Shown piece by piece: positions 17,201-24,597 of a DNA stretch of 64,000 nt. This DNA comes from Gemmatimonadota bacterium (lineage in GTDB: Bacteria; Gemmatimonadota; Gemmatimonadetes; Gemmatimonadales; GWC2-71-9). The notes beneath the pieces were generated by a model. The model was not told where the DNA came from. It worked only from the letters and a program-made list of their open reading frames with translations, and did no database searches. The DNA lies in NCBI GenBank assembly GCA_040388535.1, contig JAZKBR010000008.1, positions 1 through 64,000 on the forward strand, read 5' to 3'. Each line of letters starts with the position of its first letter. Within the stretch, counting starts at the first letter, position 1. The position numbers and the translations under genes are program-made.

Positions 17201-18263
17201 GCTGCAGGTCGATGAGTATGCGCGCCGACTCGGGCGTGATGCCACCAGTCCCCGACAGTTCAGCGAGGGAGCTGATGGCGGCAGCGAGCATCGCGCCCGG
17301 AACGAAGTGCTGCCGGGGGTACGCCCCAACCACGGCGACGCGTCCGCGCTCGCTCTTGAGTCGGACCGCAAAGTCGTCGAGCACCCGTGACTTGCCGAGC
17401 CCTGCGCCGCCGACGAGATGGATGTGCGCGCCACCGTGGCGGGCAACCCCCTTCCACTGCTCGTACATCGCGGCCATCACTGCTCCGCGTCCCACCAGGT
17501 CCGCCTCGAGCAGCACGCCGCCACTCGCATCGTGTGAGCTGCGTCGGATCTGCTCGAGTGAAGCCACCAGCTGCAGCGTGCGTGGCTGCGGCTGCCACCC
17601 CTCGGCGGCGAAGCGGCGACGCAGTTCGGCGATGCTCGCGGCGAGGTGGATGCTGCTGCCGGCCAGTTGTTCCGCTTGTAGCCGGAGACGCCAGCCGCGT
17701 TCATCGAGGGGGTAATCGTCGAGTACGCGCCTTGCGAGCGCGCTTGCCTCCGCGGCGTGCCCCGCCGCGAGGGCCCGCTCTCCGGCCACGTCGACGGTGT
17801 TGGTAAAGAGATCGTGGAGCCGATCCTGCTCCTGATCGCGCCACTGTTCGAACTGCGAGGTGCCGCGCGAGACGAACTGGGTGACGTAGGCGCCTTGGTA
17901 GAGGGCCAACGCGGGCTCGAGTTGCCCCTGTTCCAGCGCGCAGAGAAAGCTGTCGCGATCGGTATGGAGTTCCTGAGTCAGGCGGAGGTCGGTGCCATCG
18001 TTGGCCAGGGCCGCATCGCCAAGTACCTCACGGAGGCGGTAGACCACCTGACGGAGTGATGCGCGGCCCTGTTCGAGCGCGGAATCGCCCCAGAAGAGAT
18101 CGACGAGCCGCTCGCGTGAACAGCGGCGGCCAGGCGCGGCGGCGAGGTACGCCAGCAGGGCGAGCGGCTTGGCGACGTCGCGGGGGAGGAGGTCACGCCC
18201 CTCGTGGTCGAGCAGGGCGAGGCGGCCAAGGGTGATCAGTTGAAAGGGCGGTACCGCGGGCAT
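14283..18263 (-). CDS. SARP/BTAD-type regulator with membrane span and sensor-like C-terminus
   Basis: A 1326-residue multidomain protein. Residues 6-95 form a winged-helix DNA-binding domain of the OmpR/SARP type; 100-240 a bacterial transcriptional activator (BTAD) helical domain. A STAND-like ATPase follows, with Walker A GGAGLGKS (285-292) and Walker B-like VCLIFDDAHWWDD (396-408). One hydrophobic helix at about 704-722, flanked by arginines, should cross the membrane. After it come TolB/WD40-like propeller repeats (WSPDGRFVVF, WSPDGSRIAY), an Ig-like domain (SEDTTVAQVDSNGMV) and a LamG-like C-terminal domain. It thus looks like a one-piece transmembrane regulator. ATG 18263 has GGAG 5 nt upstream. 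No target is known; the divergent secreted-protein gene is a candidate. Confidence 0.85.
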   Translation of the reverse strand: MPAVPPFQLITLGRLALLDHEGRDLLPRDVAKPLALLAYLAAAPGRRCSRERLVDLFWGDSALEQGRASLRQVVYRLREVLGDAALANDGTDLRLTQELHTDRDSFLCALEQGQLEPALALYQGAYVTQFVSRGTSQFEQWRDQEQDRLHDLFTNTVDVAGERALAAGHAAEASALARRVLDDYPLDERGWRLRLQAEQLAGSSIHLAASIAELRRRFAAEGWQPQPRTLQLVASLEQIRRSSHDASGGVLLEADLVGRGAVMAAMYEQWKGVARHGGAHIHLVGGAGLGKSRVLDDFAVRLKSERGRVAVVGAYPRQHFVPGAMLAAAISSLAELSGTGGITPESARILIDLQPTVSARFPAAAAPTSSPARASDPIAGEAIHDLLDNASHNGPVCLIFDDAHWWDDLSRRVIEAAIERLGERPILVVTASRPGASEISTGLGHERIELLRWTDAEVGTLLQSIGRIDESEVTITVASALCVAAEGVPLLVLEAIRLGLDRALISLRDQRWHFEHLNDFLTLLRPGQLLRERASTLTPRQRHLLLMVWLLESEVTESEHATIDPDASHAMLPELERLGFLSSSACGWKIAHDAIGEAIENTADHAALRAAHRDAGRLVLQRGDQPALLLQVAKHAIESGDHALQHEVALRWLRYRRAGRATDSAPRLLTEVFPPEVPSSAIRALTRNLPGDLRRRPWSARRLAPIWAVAGAAVALAAFTVFERTPIPDATLGVYGVAASGRPVDHRLALRHDGWGTPAGFTISSRSDKELAPWGSTPAESLSNGPIGDPSGERWIFARTRSDSNGPTELVLQSGATERVIASAPGDDALSAWSPDGRFVVFQSNRWTTGPSANFDLSIVDLTSNHVRRLTADAADEVTPSWSPDGSRIAYVKRSALAAGDSVCWIGVDGRRGVCRSVSDRAIGAVLGWLDAATVVVAAGSGTRCQLPALNLDSGIIDHPLPQGQCNATLSPDGSWLAWPLTNGTNPGPSRVAISSITGVAKTTEIALPTNSTGEMATYWQGPWRTHWLAQVRVRHQGDTVNVGSNYQLELRGEDQAGAAVAIPPAVVSWRSEDTTVAQVDSNGMVHPLRTGAVTIHGSAGGWRAGEVHLIIVELAPTVVYTEEWSGDWAARWHLYGDPTPVTVPSAPGRPAAFLVNGDGVYSSSGASSRRFDPRPGVALDVRLTTPITQSKWQVIRVGLSAVTGASRGGLTGKGSCTFAYPSGEGWEARTQAISPAGVVVVGNTLRSGDWYDVRVQIFPDGTCGMAINGIPVGRSETAVAPRDSVAVSIEGQTVGSQLLVGPLKVWSGVPGDIDWSKLPPNPKPR

Positions 18264-18532
18264 GGCACTCCAGGGGAGGGCGCCAGGGGCGATCTGTTGT
18301 GAGAGAGAAGGTGTAGCGGGGTTCGGCAGGCGGCAAGGAGGGGGCGTGAATTGGGCGTTATATGGGTTGAATCCGGTGGCTGGGCGCGGGCTGCGGGTTT
18401 CTGCGAAGCCGAGCGAGTGCACTCTGGGAGGCATCGCCTATTGACGTGGATGACGGGTGGATCACGGAGACATGGCAGCCTTAGGGATCAGCACGGCACC
18501 GCCCTGCTCCCCGAAACCGGACCGAAATCGCG
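18264..18532. promoter_or_regulatory. Divergent intergenic region, SARP gene versus secreted protein gene
   Basis: This 269-bp spacer must hold promoters for both neighbours. On the minus strand TATAAC (18360-18355) is a fair -10 for the SARP gene. On the plus strand TTGACG (18441-18446) could be a -35 for the secreted protein but no good -10 follows. No RNA gene or repeat seen. Confidence 0.35.
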
Positions 18533-19525
18533 ATGTCACGACGCCTATCGATGCTGCTGCTGTCCTCAACGTGCTTCGTCCTTCCGATGGCCAGTCAGGA
18601 GCAAGCACTCTCGAATCAGTCAGTCATTGATATGGTCGTCGGGAAACTTCCCAAGGACTTGATCCTCCAGAAAATGAAGTCGAGTCCGGCCGCTTACGAC
18701 GTGAGTCCCACGGGTTTGGTGAAGTTGAATGAGGCAAAGGTGCCGAAGGAGATCATCAAGTTGATGCTGTCAGCGCCGCGTGGGGGGGAGGCCGTACCGC
18801 CAGCGGCGACCGTCGTTGCGCCGCGAGCCTCGGCCCCCGAGGAGGAGCCGGCACCGCAAGCGCCCCCTGCCAGGGAACCGCGGCCCATGGCCAAGGGTGG
18901 GCCGGCGGAGAACACTGCGGCGACTGCTTCGCCAACCTCATCGCTGCGTGCCCGGAAGCCGAAGCCACTTCTGACACGCCTGCCTGGCGAGCCGGGTATT
19001 CACCTCCATGGTGATGACAACGACGACTTGATGCTGGAGCCGAACGGCTACGACGGCAGCAAGACCAGTAACATGCTCGGTTCTGCGCTGACTGGGGGGC
19101 TCTCCAAGGCGAAGATGAAGGCCGTCATCGGGGGTTCAGAGGCGGCCCTCCGCACGACCGATGCGGACGTCGAGTTCTACTTCGTCTTCGAAAAATCCAC
19201 AGCCTCGCTCGGGGGCTCAAACAACTCCTGGTATGCGGCCCTGACCAGCCCCAACCAATTCAAGCTGCTGAGACTCGACAAGAAGACGAGCAACCGGGAA
19301 GTCACCACAGCATCCGTTGGGGCGTTCAGCGCTCAGTCCGGAACCGATGAAAAGGCTGTCGTGCGCTTCACATTCGTGCGGCTCAGAGCAGGTGTCTATC
19401 GCGTCATCCCGAAGGAACCACTCCTTCCTGGCGAGTACGCCTTCTTCCCGGCAGCCATGGGCGGGCAGGGGACGGCGGGAGCTGGAATGTCCCAGATCTT
19501 TGATTTTGGGGTAGATCAACATTGA
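18533..19525 (+). CDS. Secreted protein of unknown function
   Basis: I do not recognise the family. The 330-residue product has a signal peptide (MSRRLSMLLLSSTCFVLPMAS) followed by a short helical region with repeating IDMVVGKLPKDLILQKMKSS and EAKVPKEIIKLMLSAP. A Pro/Ala/Glu-rich linker (about residues 85-135) leads to a globular C-terminal domain. That domain contains KTSNMLGSALTGGLSKAKMK and the aromatic strand DVEFYFVFEKS. It is transcribed divergently from the SARP-type regulator, so that regulator may control it (inference). Confidence 0.75.
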   Translation: MSRRLSMLLLSSTCFVLPMASQEQALSNQSVIDMVVGKLPKDLILQKMKSSPAAYDVSPTGLVKLNEAKVPKEIIKLMLSAPRGGEAVPPAATVVAPRASAPEEEPAPQAPPAREPRPMAKGGPAENTAATASPTSSLRARKPKPLLTRLPGEPGIHLHGDDNDDLMLEPNGYDGSKTSNMLGSALTGGLSKAKMKAVIGGSEAALRTTDADVEFYFVFEKSTASLGGSNNSWYAALTSPNQFKLLRLDKKTSNREVTTASVGAFSAQSGTDEKAVVRFTFVRLRAGVYRVIPKEPLLPGEYAFFPAAMGGQGTAGAGMSQIFDFGVDQH

Positions 19526-19750
19526 CGATTATCGCAAAGGTGGAGTCCGTGCCCAATCGGCAAGGACTCGGCCTTTGTCTGTTGCTCGCGGCATGCTCGA
19601 CCGGTGATCGGGGGCACTTCAACCGCCCCCTAATGTCACCAGCATAGCCGTCATGCTTATTTCGACCTTGCTGGAGGTGGGTCAGAACACCATCGCGGGT
19701 GGGACGGTATTCGATGCGACGGGCGCCGCTGCTCCCCGGATGAAGCGCGG
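19526..19750. other. Intergenic spacer between convergent genes
   Basis: 225 bp between the secreted protein gene and moeA, which converge. I see no gene, hairpin terminator with T-run, or repeat. It is slightly less GC-rich than the flanks. Confidence 0.5.
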
Positions 19751-20977
19751 TTAGAAGCGGATTGCAACTAGGTCAGCGACCGCATTCGGGCCTGATTCTA
19801 CCACCACCAACCCCTCCGCTCGCGCCATACTCGTCAGCATCCCCGAGCCCTGCGGCCCGGTCAGCTTTGCGTGCGGCATCCCGCCATCCTCCGACCAGGT
19901 GAAGGTCACTCGCAGGTAGAGATCCAGCGCCGGATCCGGTTGTACCACGTCATCCAGCACCACCCGAATCATCCTGCGATACACCTCGGAGTGCCCCATC
20001 ATCTTCCGGATCGCCGGCCGGCCGAACAACTCGAACGTCACCATCGCGCTCACCGGATTGCCGGGGAGTGCCAGCCAGCCGCGGCCATCGGGGAGCACGC
20101 CGAACGCGGTCGGCCCACCCGGGCGAATCCGCACCCGCTGTACGATCGGCCTGACGCCCAGCGCCTGCATGACCTCGCGGACGTAGTCGTGATCGCCGAC
20201 ACTCACACCACCAGCAGTAATGATGAAGTCGACGTCCTGCGCCGCTTCGATCCGCGCGCGCAATGCCGCCGGATCGTCGGCGACCAGCCCCAGCGGCACC
20301 GCGATGCCACCAGCCGCCTCGATCAGCGCACGCAACGCCGGGCCGTTCACATCGCCGAGTCGTTCGCCACTGAGGATCTCCTCGCGACGATCGAGCGAGA
20401 CCAGCTCATCGCCTCCCGCAAGCACGCCGACGCGTGGCTTCCGATAGACCACCGGATGCGCCACGCCGAGCGCCGCGAGCAACCCGAGCTGATGCGGACC
20501 AATGACCGTGCCAGCGGTGAGTGCCACGGCGCCGAGCGCGAGATCGCCGCCAGCGGGGCGGACATTCGTGCCGGCGTCGCGATGGTCGAGGATCACCACC
20601 TCGTCGATGCCGCGATCGCTGTCCTCCTGTCGGATGACGCTATCCGCTCCAGGCGGCACCGGCGCGCCGGTGAAGATGCGCATCGCCTCGCCCTGCTGCA
20701 GTGGACGCATCACCGCGTCTCCTGCAGCAATCACTTCGACTACCCGTAAAGATTTCGGTGTGGCCGCGCTCGCGCCGCGCACGTCGGTCGCCCGGACGGC
20801 ATAGCCGTCCATCGCGGCGTTGGTCCAGGGTGGCAGGGGGATCGGCGCGCGGATGTCTTCGGCGAGAACGTGCCCGATGCTGTCAGCCAGCGGCACGCGG
20901 AGCGACGGCTGTACGGCCAGTACCGCGATGATGGCATCCGCCGCCTCGCGCACCGAATGCCGCCGGGGAGGGGTCAC
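19751..20977 (-). CDS. moeA: Molybdopterin molybdenumtransferase
   Basis: Inserts molybdate into adenylated molybdopterin to make Mo cofactor (408 residues). Family signatures are PLPPWTNAAMDGYAVRA near residue 50, RIFTGAPVPPGADSVI near 100, the nucleotide-binding FIITAGGVSVGDHDYV and the C-terminal LPGNPVSAMVTFELF. The GTG start follows the upstream barrel gene by 11 bp with GAGGCGGAG just before it. No other molybdenum cofactor gene or molybdoenzyme is in the window. Confidence 0.95.
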   Translation of the reverse strand: MTPPRRHSVREAADAIIAVLAVQPSLRVPLADSIGHVLAEDIRAPIPLPPWTNAAMDGYAVRATDVRGASAATPKSLRVVEVIAAGDAVMRPLQQGEAMRIFTGAPVPPGADSVIRQEDSDRGIDEVVILDHRDAGTNVRPAGGDLALGAVALTAGTVIGPHQLGLLAALGVAHPVVYRKPRVGVLAGGDELVSLDRREEILSGERLGDVNGPALRALIEAAGGIAVPLGLVADDPAALRARIEAAQDVDFIITAGGVSVGDHDYVREVMQALGVRPIVQRVRIRPGGPTAFGVLPDGRGWLALPGNPVSAMVTFELFGRPAIRKMMGHSEVYRRMIRVVLDDVVQPDPALDLYLRVTFTWSEDGGMPHAKLTGPQGSGMLTSMARAEGLVVVESGPNAVADLVAIRF

Positions 20978-20988
20978 CTCCGCCTCGA

Positions 20989-21795
20989 TCAGTAGCGCCG
21001 TCCTCGGCGCTTCTCGAGCACGACATCGAAGCCGAGCGTGATGGTGGGGAGAGCGAAGTACTTCGCCTTGGCGTTGGCCGGCATGTTCTCCTTCTCGGTC
21101 GGGCCAGTCACGGTCAGGAGACTCACCCAGGTATTCCGCGCCTCGAGTCGCACCTGATACCCGGAGCGCGGTGCCGTCGCGATGCCAATCCCGATGGCGC
21201 CCGTGGGGCGGACTTCGTGAGCCTTGTTGCCGAGATAGATCGGCAGGGCACCCTCATTGACCGTGCCGAACGACGCCACCAGTTCGACCGTGCTGCGCGG
21301 CACCAGCGAAAGCCCGCCGAGCGCGCGGAGATAGGGCTGGAAGAGCGATCGCGACAACGGTCGCAACACGATACCGCCCATCAGGGCCACGCCCGACGCC
21401 GACCGGTCCTTGCCGTTGATGGAAAAGCAGGCAAGCTCGTTGACGAAGTCGTTGGTCGGATTGATCCGCGAGCAGCGATCGTGCGTCCCGATGCCGAGAT
21501 AGGTGGCCTCGCCCGTGAGTCCGAAGTGCGGCGTCGAGAAGTAGGTCATCTGGCCCGACAGCGTGATGTTCGATCGCAGCGAACGATGGAGATCGAAGAG
21601 ATCATTCGTCGCGGCGGCTGCGGTCACCGGTTGCTGCACCGACCAGAGATCCTTCGCGCCGATCCACCCGCCCGCGACGCCGATGACCAGTCGCGACTCG
21701 TCGTGCGTCCGCTGAGCCGTCAGCGGCGCGACGAATCCGGTGAACAATGCGGCAAGCGGGACAAGGACGCGGATGGTGCGGGAACGACGGGGCAT
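20989..21795 (-). CDS. Predicted outer-membrane beta-barrel protein
   Basis: A 268-residue exported protein; family not recognised. The signal peptide (MPRRSRTIRVLVPLAALFTGF, cleaved near LTAQ) is followed by alternating amphipathic strands such as LRSNITLSGQMTYFS, FGLTGEATYLGIG, and later GAIGIGIATAPRSGYQVRLEA. Two cysteines (HDRC and LACFS) may form a disulfide. It ends in ITLGFDVVLEKRRGRRY, so the terminal aromatic signal is imperfect. ATG 21795 has GGAGG 5-6 nt upstream. Confidence 0.72.
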   Translation of the reverse strand: MPRRSRTIRVLVPLAALFTGFVAPLTAQRTHDESRLVIGVAGGWIGAKDLWSVQQPVTAAAATNDLFDLHRSLRSNITLSGQMTYFSTPHFGLTGEATYLGIGTHDRCSRINPTNDFVNELACFSINGKDRSASGVALMGGIVLRPLSRSLFQPYLRALGGLSLVPRSTVELVASFGTVNEGALPIYLGNKAHEVRPTGAIGIGIATAPRSGYQVRLEARNTWVSLLTVTGPTEKENMPANAKAKYFALPTITLGFDVVLEKRRGRRY

Positions 21796-21827
21796 CGGAG
21801 CCTCCGGCCAACGGAGCGAGTGGGGAA

Positions 21828-22199
21828 TCAGGTCGGGCCGGTGCACTCGGCCCAGAGCGTATTGTCTTCCGCCACGCGAACTCGCTCGAGGCGGGAGGTA
21901 GCAGGGAGACGGCCGGCGATCTCCCGCCAACACCACGCGGCGATCGCTTCACACGTTGGCCAGCGCGCACCGGAGGCGAACTCCGCAATGGCGTCGTTAA
22001 GATGGCGACCCCCAAGAGGAGTAGTGATCGCCATCGTAAGGATCTCGTCAAGAGTCGCGAGGTCGATCACCGACTGGGTGACCGGATCGAGGGTCCCCGT
22101 GACGGTAACCGCGACCTGATACAGGTGCCCGTGCGCGGTACTTCCCGGGTACTGATGCCTGGCGTAGAACGACACCACCCGGGTCAGCGCGCAGTGCAT
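21828..22199 (-). CDS. 6-pyruvoyl-tetrahydropterin synthase/QueD-like protein
   Basis: Small T-fold protein (123 residues) of the PTPS/QueD family, whose members act on dihydroneopterin triphosphate in queuosine, folate or biopterin synthesis. Zinc histidines can be placed in FYARHQY and AHGHLY, the RHLND motif matches the HHYLND region, and VAEDNTLW holds the conserved glutamate. The cysteine normally a few residues before HGH is absent (GSTAHGH), so canonical QueD chemistry is doubtful. It lies 5 bp after a barrel gene with no clear SD. No other queuosine gene is nearby. Confidence 0.82.
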   Translation of the reverse strand: MHCALTRVVSFYARHQYPGSTAHGHLYQVAVTVTGTLDPVTQSVIDLATLDEILTMAITTPLGGRHLNDAIAEFASGARWPTCEAIAAWCWREIAGRLPATSRLERVRVAEDNTLWAECTGPT

Positions 22200-22204
22200 G
22201 GCGG

Positions 22205-22912
22205 TCAGAACGAATAGCCGAAGCCGAACTGCAGCGCCGGCACGGGGACGTAGCTGCTGCGCTTGCCAGTCGCGTTGACCGCGTTGATGACATCGCCCGT
22301 GCCTGGTTGCTTCGAGGGTTCATCAGAGTAGCTGACGGGATACTTGAGGCTCCAGAAGTACGCCTTGGCTTCCACCTTGACGAAGGTGCGCTCGCTGAGG
22401 ATGAGGCGGGTCCCGATGTTCGGCGCAAAGAAGAGCTTGGTGCCGAAGGTGTATCCCGACGTGTCGGCCGCCGGTGTCTTCTGCCCTTTCACGACGCCGA
22501 TCCCTACCCCGGCGTACGGTGCAATGCCGCGCCACGACTTGCCACCGGTCAGATTGAACTGCAGCGAGATCTCGCCGCCGAGCAGGTGATGATCGATCGC
22601 CGGCTTGACGCGCGTCGCGACCGAGTCGTCGGCATCGACAATGTTGCGTACGGTGCTGGCGTACCAGGCTCCAAAGGCGACCTGGACCGTGTTCTTCGCC
22701 CGGAAATCCACGCGGGCGCCCATGACGGTGCCATCGCGCGGGCCGACGGGAATCGAGCCGCCACTGCCGAACATCCGTCCGGCAAAGAGCTCGAGATAAC
22801 GACCGTGGCGAACATCACGGAACGGCGAGAGCGACGGATCGTAACCGACCTGCGCCGCAGCAGGCACGGCCGCCAGGAGAGTCAGCACGACGGGAAGCAG
22901 GAACCGACGCAT
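22205..22912 (-). CDS. Predicted outer-membrane beta-barrel protein
   Basis: A 235-residue exported protein with signal peptide (MRRFLLPVVLTLLAAVPAAAQ). Its barrel-like strands include RYLELFAGRMFG, TVQVAFGAWYAS, GIAPYAGVGIGVV and FVKVEAKAYFWSLKY. The C-terminus FGFGYSF ends in Phe, the usual outer-membrane assembly signal. I chose ATG 22912 over a GTG three codons earlier. It follows gpmI by 12 bp. Function unknown; it resembles general opacity/OmpA-barrel-like proteins only in architecture. Confidence 0.75.
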   Translation of the reverse strand: MRRFLLPVVLTLLAAVPAAAQVGYDPSLSPFRDVRHGRYLELFAGRMFGSGGSIPVGPRDGTVMGARVDFRAKNTVQVAFGAWYASTVRNIVDADDSVATRVKPAIDHHLLGGEISLQFNLTGGKSWRGIAPYAGVGIGVVKGQKTPAADTSGYTFGTKLFFAPNIGTRLILSERTFVKVEAKAYFWSLKYPVSYSDEPSKQPGTGDVINAVNATGKRSSYVPVPALQFGFGYSF

Positions 22913-22924
22913 CACAGACACCTG

Positions 22925-24472
22925 TCAGAGCAGCAGGGAACGCCCAGTCATCTCGGCCGGCTGCTCGAGGCCAAGAAGGGCAAGAATGGTCGGAGCGACA
23001 TCGCACAGCGCACCACCGGTGCGCAGGGCGTTGACACCGTCGCCCACAGTCAGGAACGGGACCGGATTCGTGGTGTGCGCCGTATGGGGGCCACCAGTGA
23101 CCGGGTCGATCATCATCTCGGCATTGCCGTGGTCGGCGGTGATCAGCATCCGCGCCCCGGCCCGTTCTGCGACCGGGAGAATCCGGCTCAGGGCGAAATC
23201 AACGGTTTCCACCGCACGAATCACCGCCGGAATGACGCCGGTGTGTCCCACCATGTCGGCGTTGGCGAAATTTACCAGATAGAAGTCGTGGTGATGCTGC
23301 GCGATTGCCCGGGTCAGCACATCGGTAATTCCAGCCGCGCTCATCTCGGGGGCAAGGTCGTAGGTCGCCACCTTCTGCGACGGCACCAGTTCGCGCTCCT
23401 CCCCCGGCCACGGCGGTTCGTGCCCACCATTGAAGAAGTACGTGACGTGCGGGTACTTCTCGGTCTCGGCCGTGCGAAACTGCGTCTTTCCCACGACGCT
23501 GAGAACCTCGGCCAGGATTCGCGCCATCGAGAAAGGCGGGAATGCCTGGGGAATCGGGAAGGTCTGGTCGTACTGGGTCATCGTGGCGGCCGGTAGCGGG
23601 GCCACGGTACCCACGTCAAAGCCATCGAAGCCGGGGACGCAGAGCGCCGCCACAATTTGGCGCATCCGATCGGAGCGGTAATTGCAGAAGAAGATCGCAT
23701 CGCCCGGCCGGATCGAGGCGACCGGTTCCGTGCCGGCCATCAGGACGAGTGGCTTGATGAATTCGTCGGTCTCGCCGCGCGAGTAGGCGTCGCGAATCCC
23801 GGCGACCGCATCGGTAATCGGCGCGCCTTTGCCATGGAGCATGGCATCGGTGGCGAGCCGGATGCGCTCCCACCGCTTGTCGCGATCCATCGCGAAGTAC
23901 CGGCCGGTAAGGGTCGCGAGCACCGTCCGACCACCACCGACCCGGGCGATCTCCTGCTGCAGGCGCGCCACGACATCAGCGGCCGAAGTCGGTGCCGAGT
24001 CGCGGCCGTCGAGGAAACCGTGGATCGCGACGCGAGTGACACCGAGCCCGATGAAGGCAGCGATGGTCGCCACCAGATGGCTGTCGATGGCGTGGACGCC
24101 GCCGTTGCCCAGCAGCCCGGCGAGGTGCAGGGTGCCCCCGGTGCGCTTGACCTGCTCAGCGAGCCCGGTAATGGCATCGAGGCCGGCAAACGCGCCGCTG
24201 GTGACGGACTGATTGATGCGCACGAGGTCCTGAGGCACCACCCGACCGGCGCCGAGATTGAGATGCCCCACCTCGGAGTTCCCCATCTGGCCTTCCGGGA
24301 GTCCGACGCGAAGGCCGCTCGCCTCCAGCAGGGTACGCGGCGCCCCCGCGACCAGCTTGTCCCAGGTGGGGGTGTTTGCCATCGCGATCGCATTCCCTTC
24401 GCGCTCTTCGCGCCAGCCCCAGCCGTCGAGCACGGCGAGGATGACCGGGGAGGATGATCGGGATGAGGCCAC
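22925..24472 (-). CDS. gpmI: 2,3-bisphosphoglycerate-independent phosphoglycerate mutase
   Basis: Manganese-dependent glycolytic enzyme interconverting 3- and 2-phosphoglycerate (515 residues, normal size). The alkaline-phosphatase fold is clear: VILAVLDGWGWREEREGNAI at the start, the phospho-serine motif QMGNSEVGHLNLGAGR, the transferase block IHGFLDGRDSAPTSA and the late metal motif ITADHGNAEMM. GTG 24472 is used because CGGAG lies 5 nt upstream and it gives the family length; a TTG start 12 codons earlier is less likely. Confidence 0.95.
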   Translation of the reverse strand: MASSRSSSPVILAVLDGWGWREEREGNAIAMANTPTWDKLVAGAPRTLLEASGLRVGLPEGQMGNSEVGHLNLGAGRVVPQDLVRINQSVTSGAFAGLDAITGLAEQVKRTGGTLHLAGLLGNGGVHAIDSHLVATIAAFIGLGVTRVAIHGFLDGRDSAPTSAADVVARLQQEIARVGGGRTVLATLTGRYFAMDRDKRWERIRLATDAMLHGKGAPITDAVAGIRDAYSRGETDEFIKPLVLMAGTEPVASIRPGDAIFFCNYRSDRMRQIVAALCVPGFDGFDVGTVAPLPAATMTQYDQTFPIPQAFPPFSMARILAEVLSVVGKTQFRTAETEKYPHVTYFFNGGHEPPWPGEERELVPSQKVATYDLAPEMSAAGITDVLTRAIAQHHHDFYLVNFANADMVGHTGVIPAVIRAVETVDFALSRILPVAERAGARMLITADHGNAEMMIDPVTGGPHTAHTTNPVPFLTVGDGVNALRTGGALCDVAPTILALLGLEQPAEMTGRSLLL

Positions 24473-24597
24473 GCATACTCCGGAGAAGGGCCAGTCGGGA
24501 CGTGTCAAACTAGCCGTGCCCCGGCGGGGGGGCCAATCGCCGGGGTCGGTGGTAAACTTGGCGCCAGATTCCCACCCAAGTCGCCTGGAGTCGCTGG

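Noticed and set aside
18264-18532. tRNA-like sequence (GGGTTGAATCCGG)
   Set aside because: There is no acceptor stem, anticodon arm or CCA-side pairing around it.
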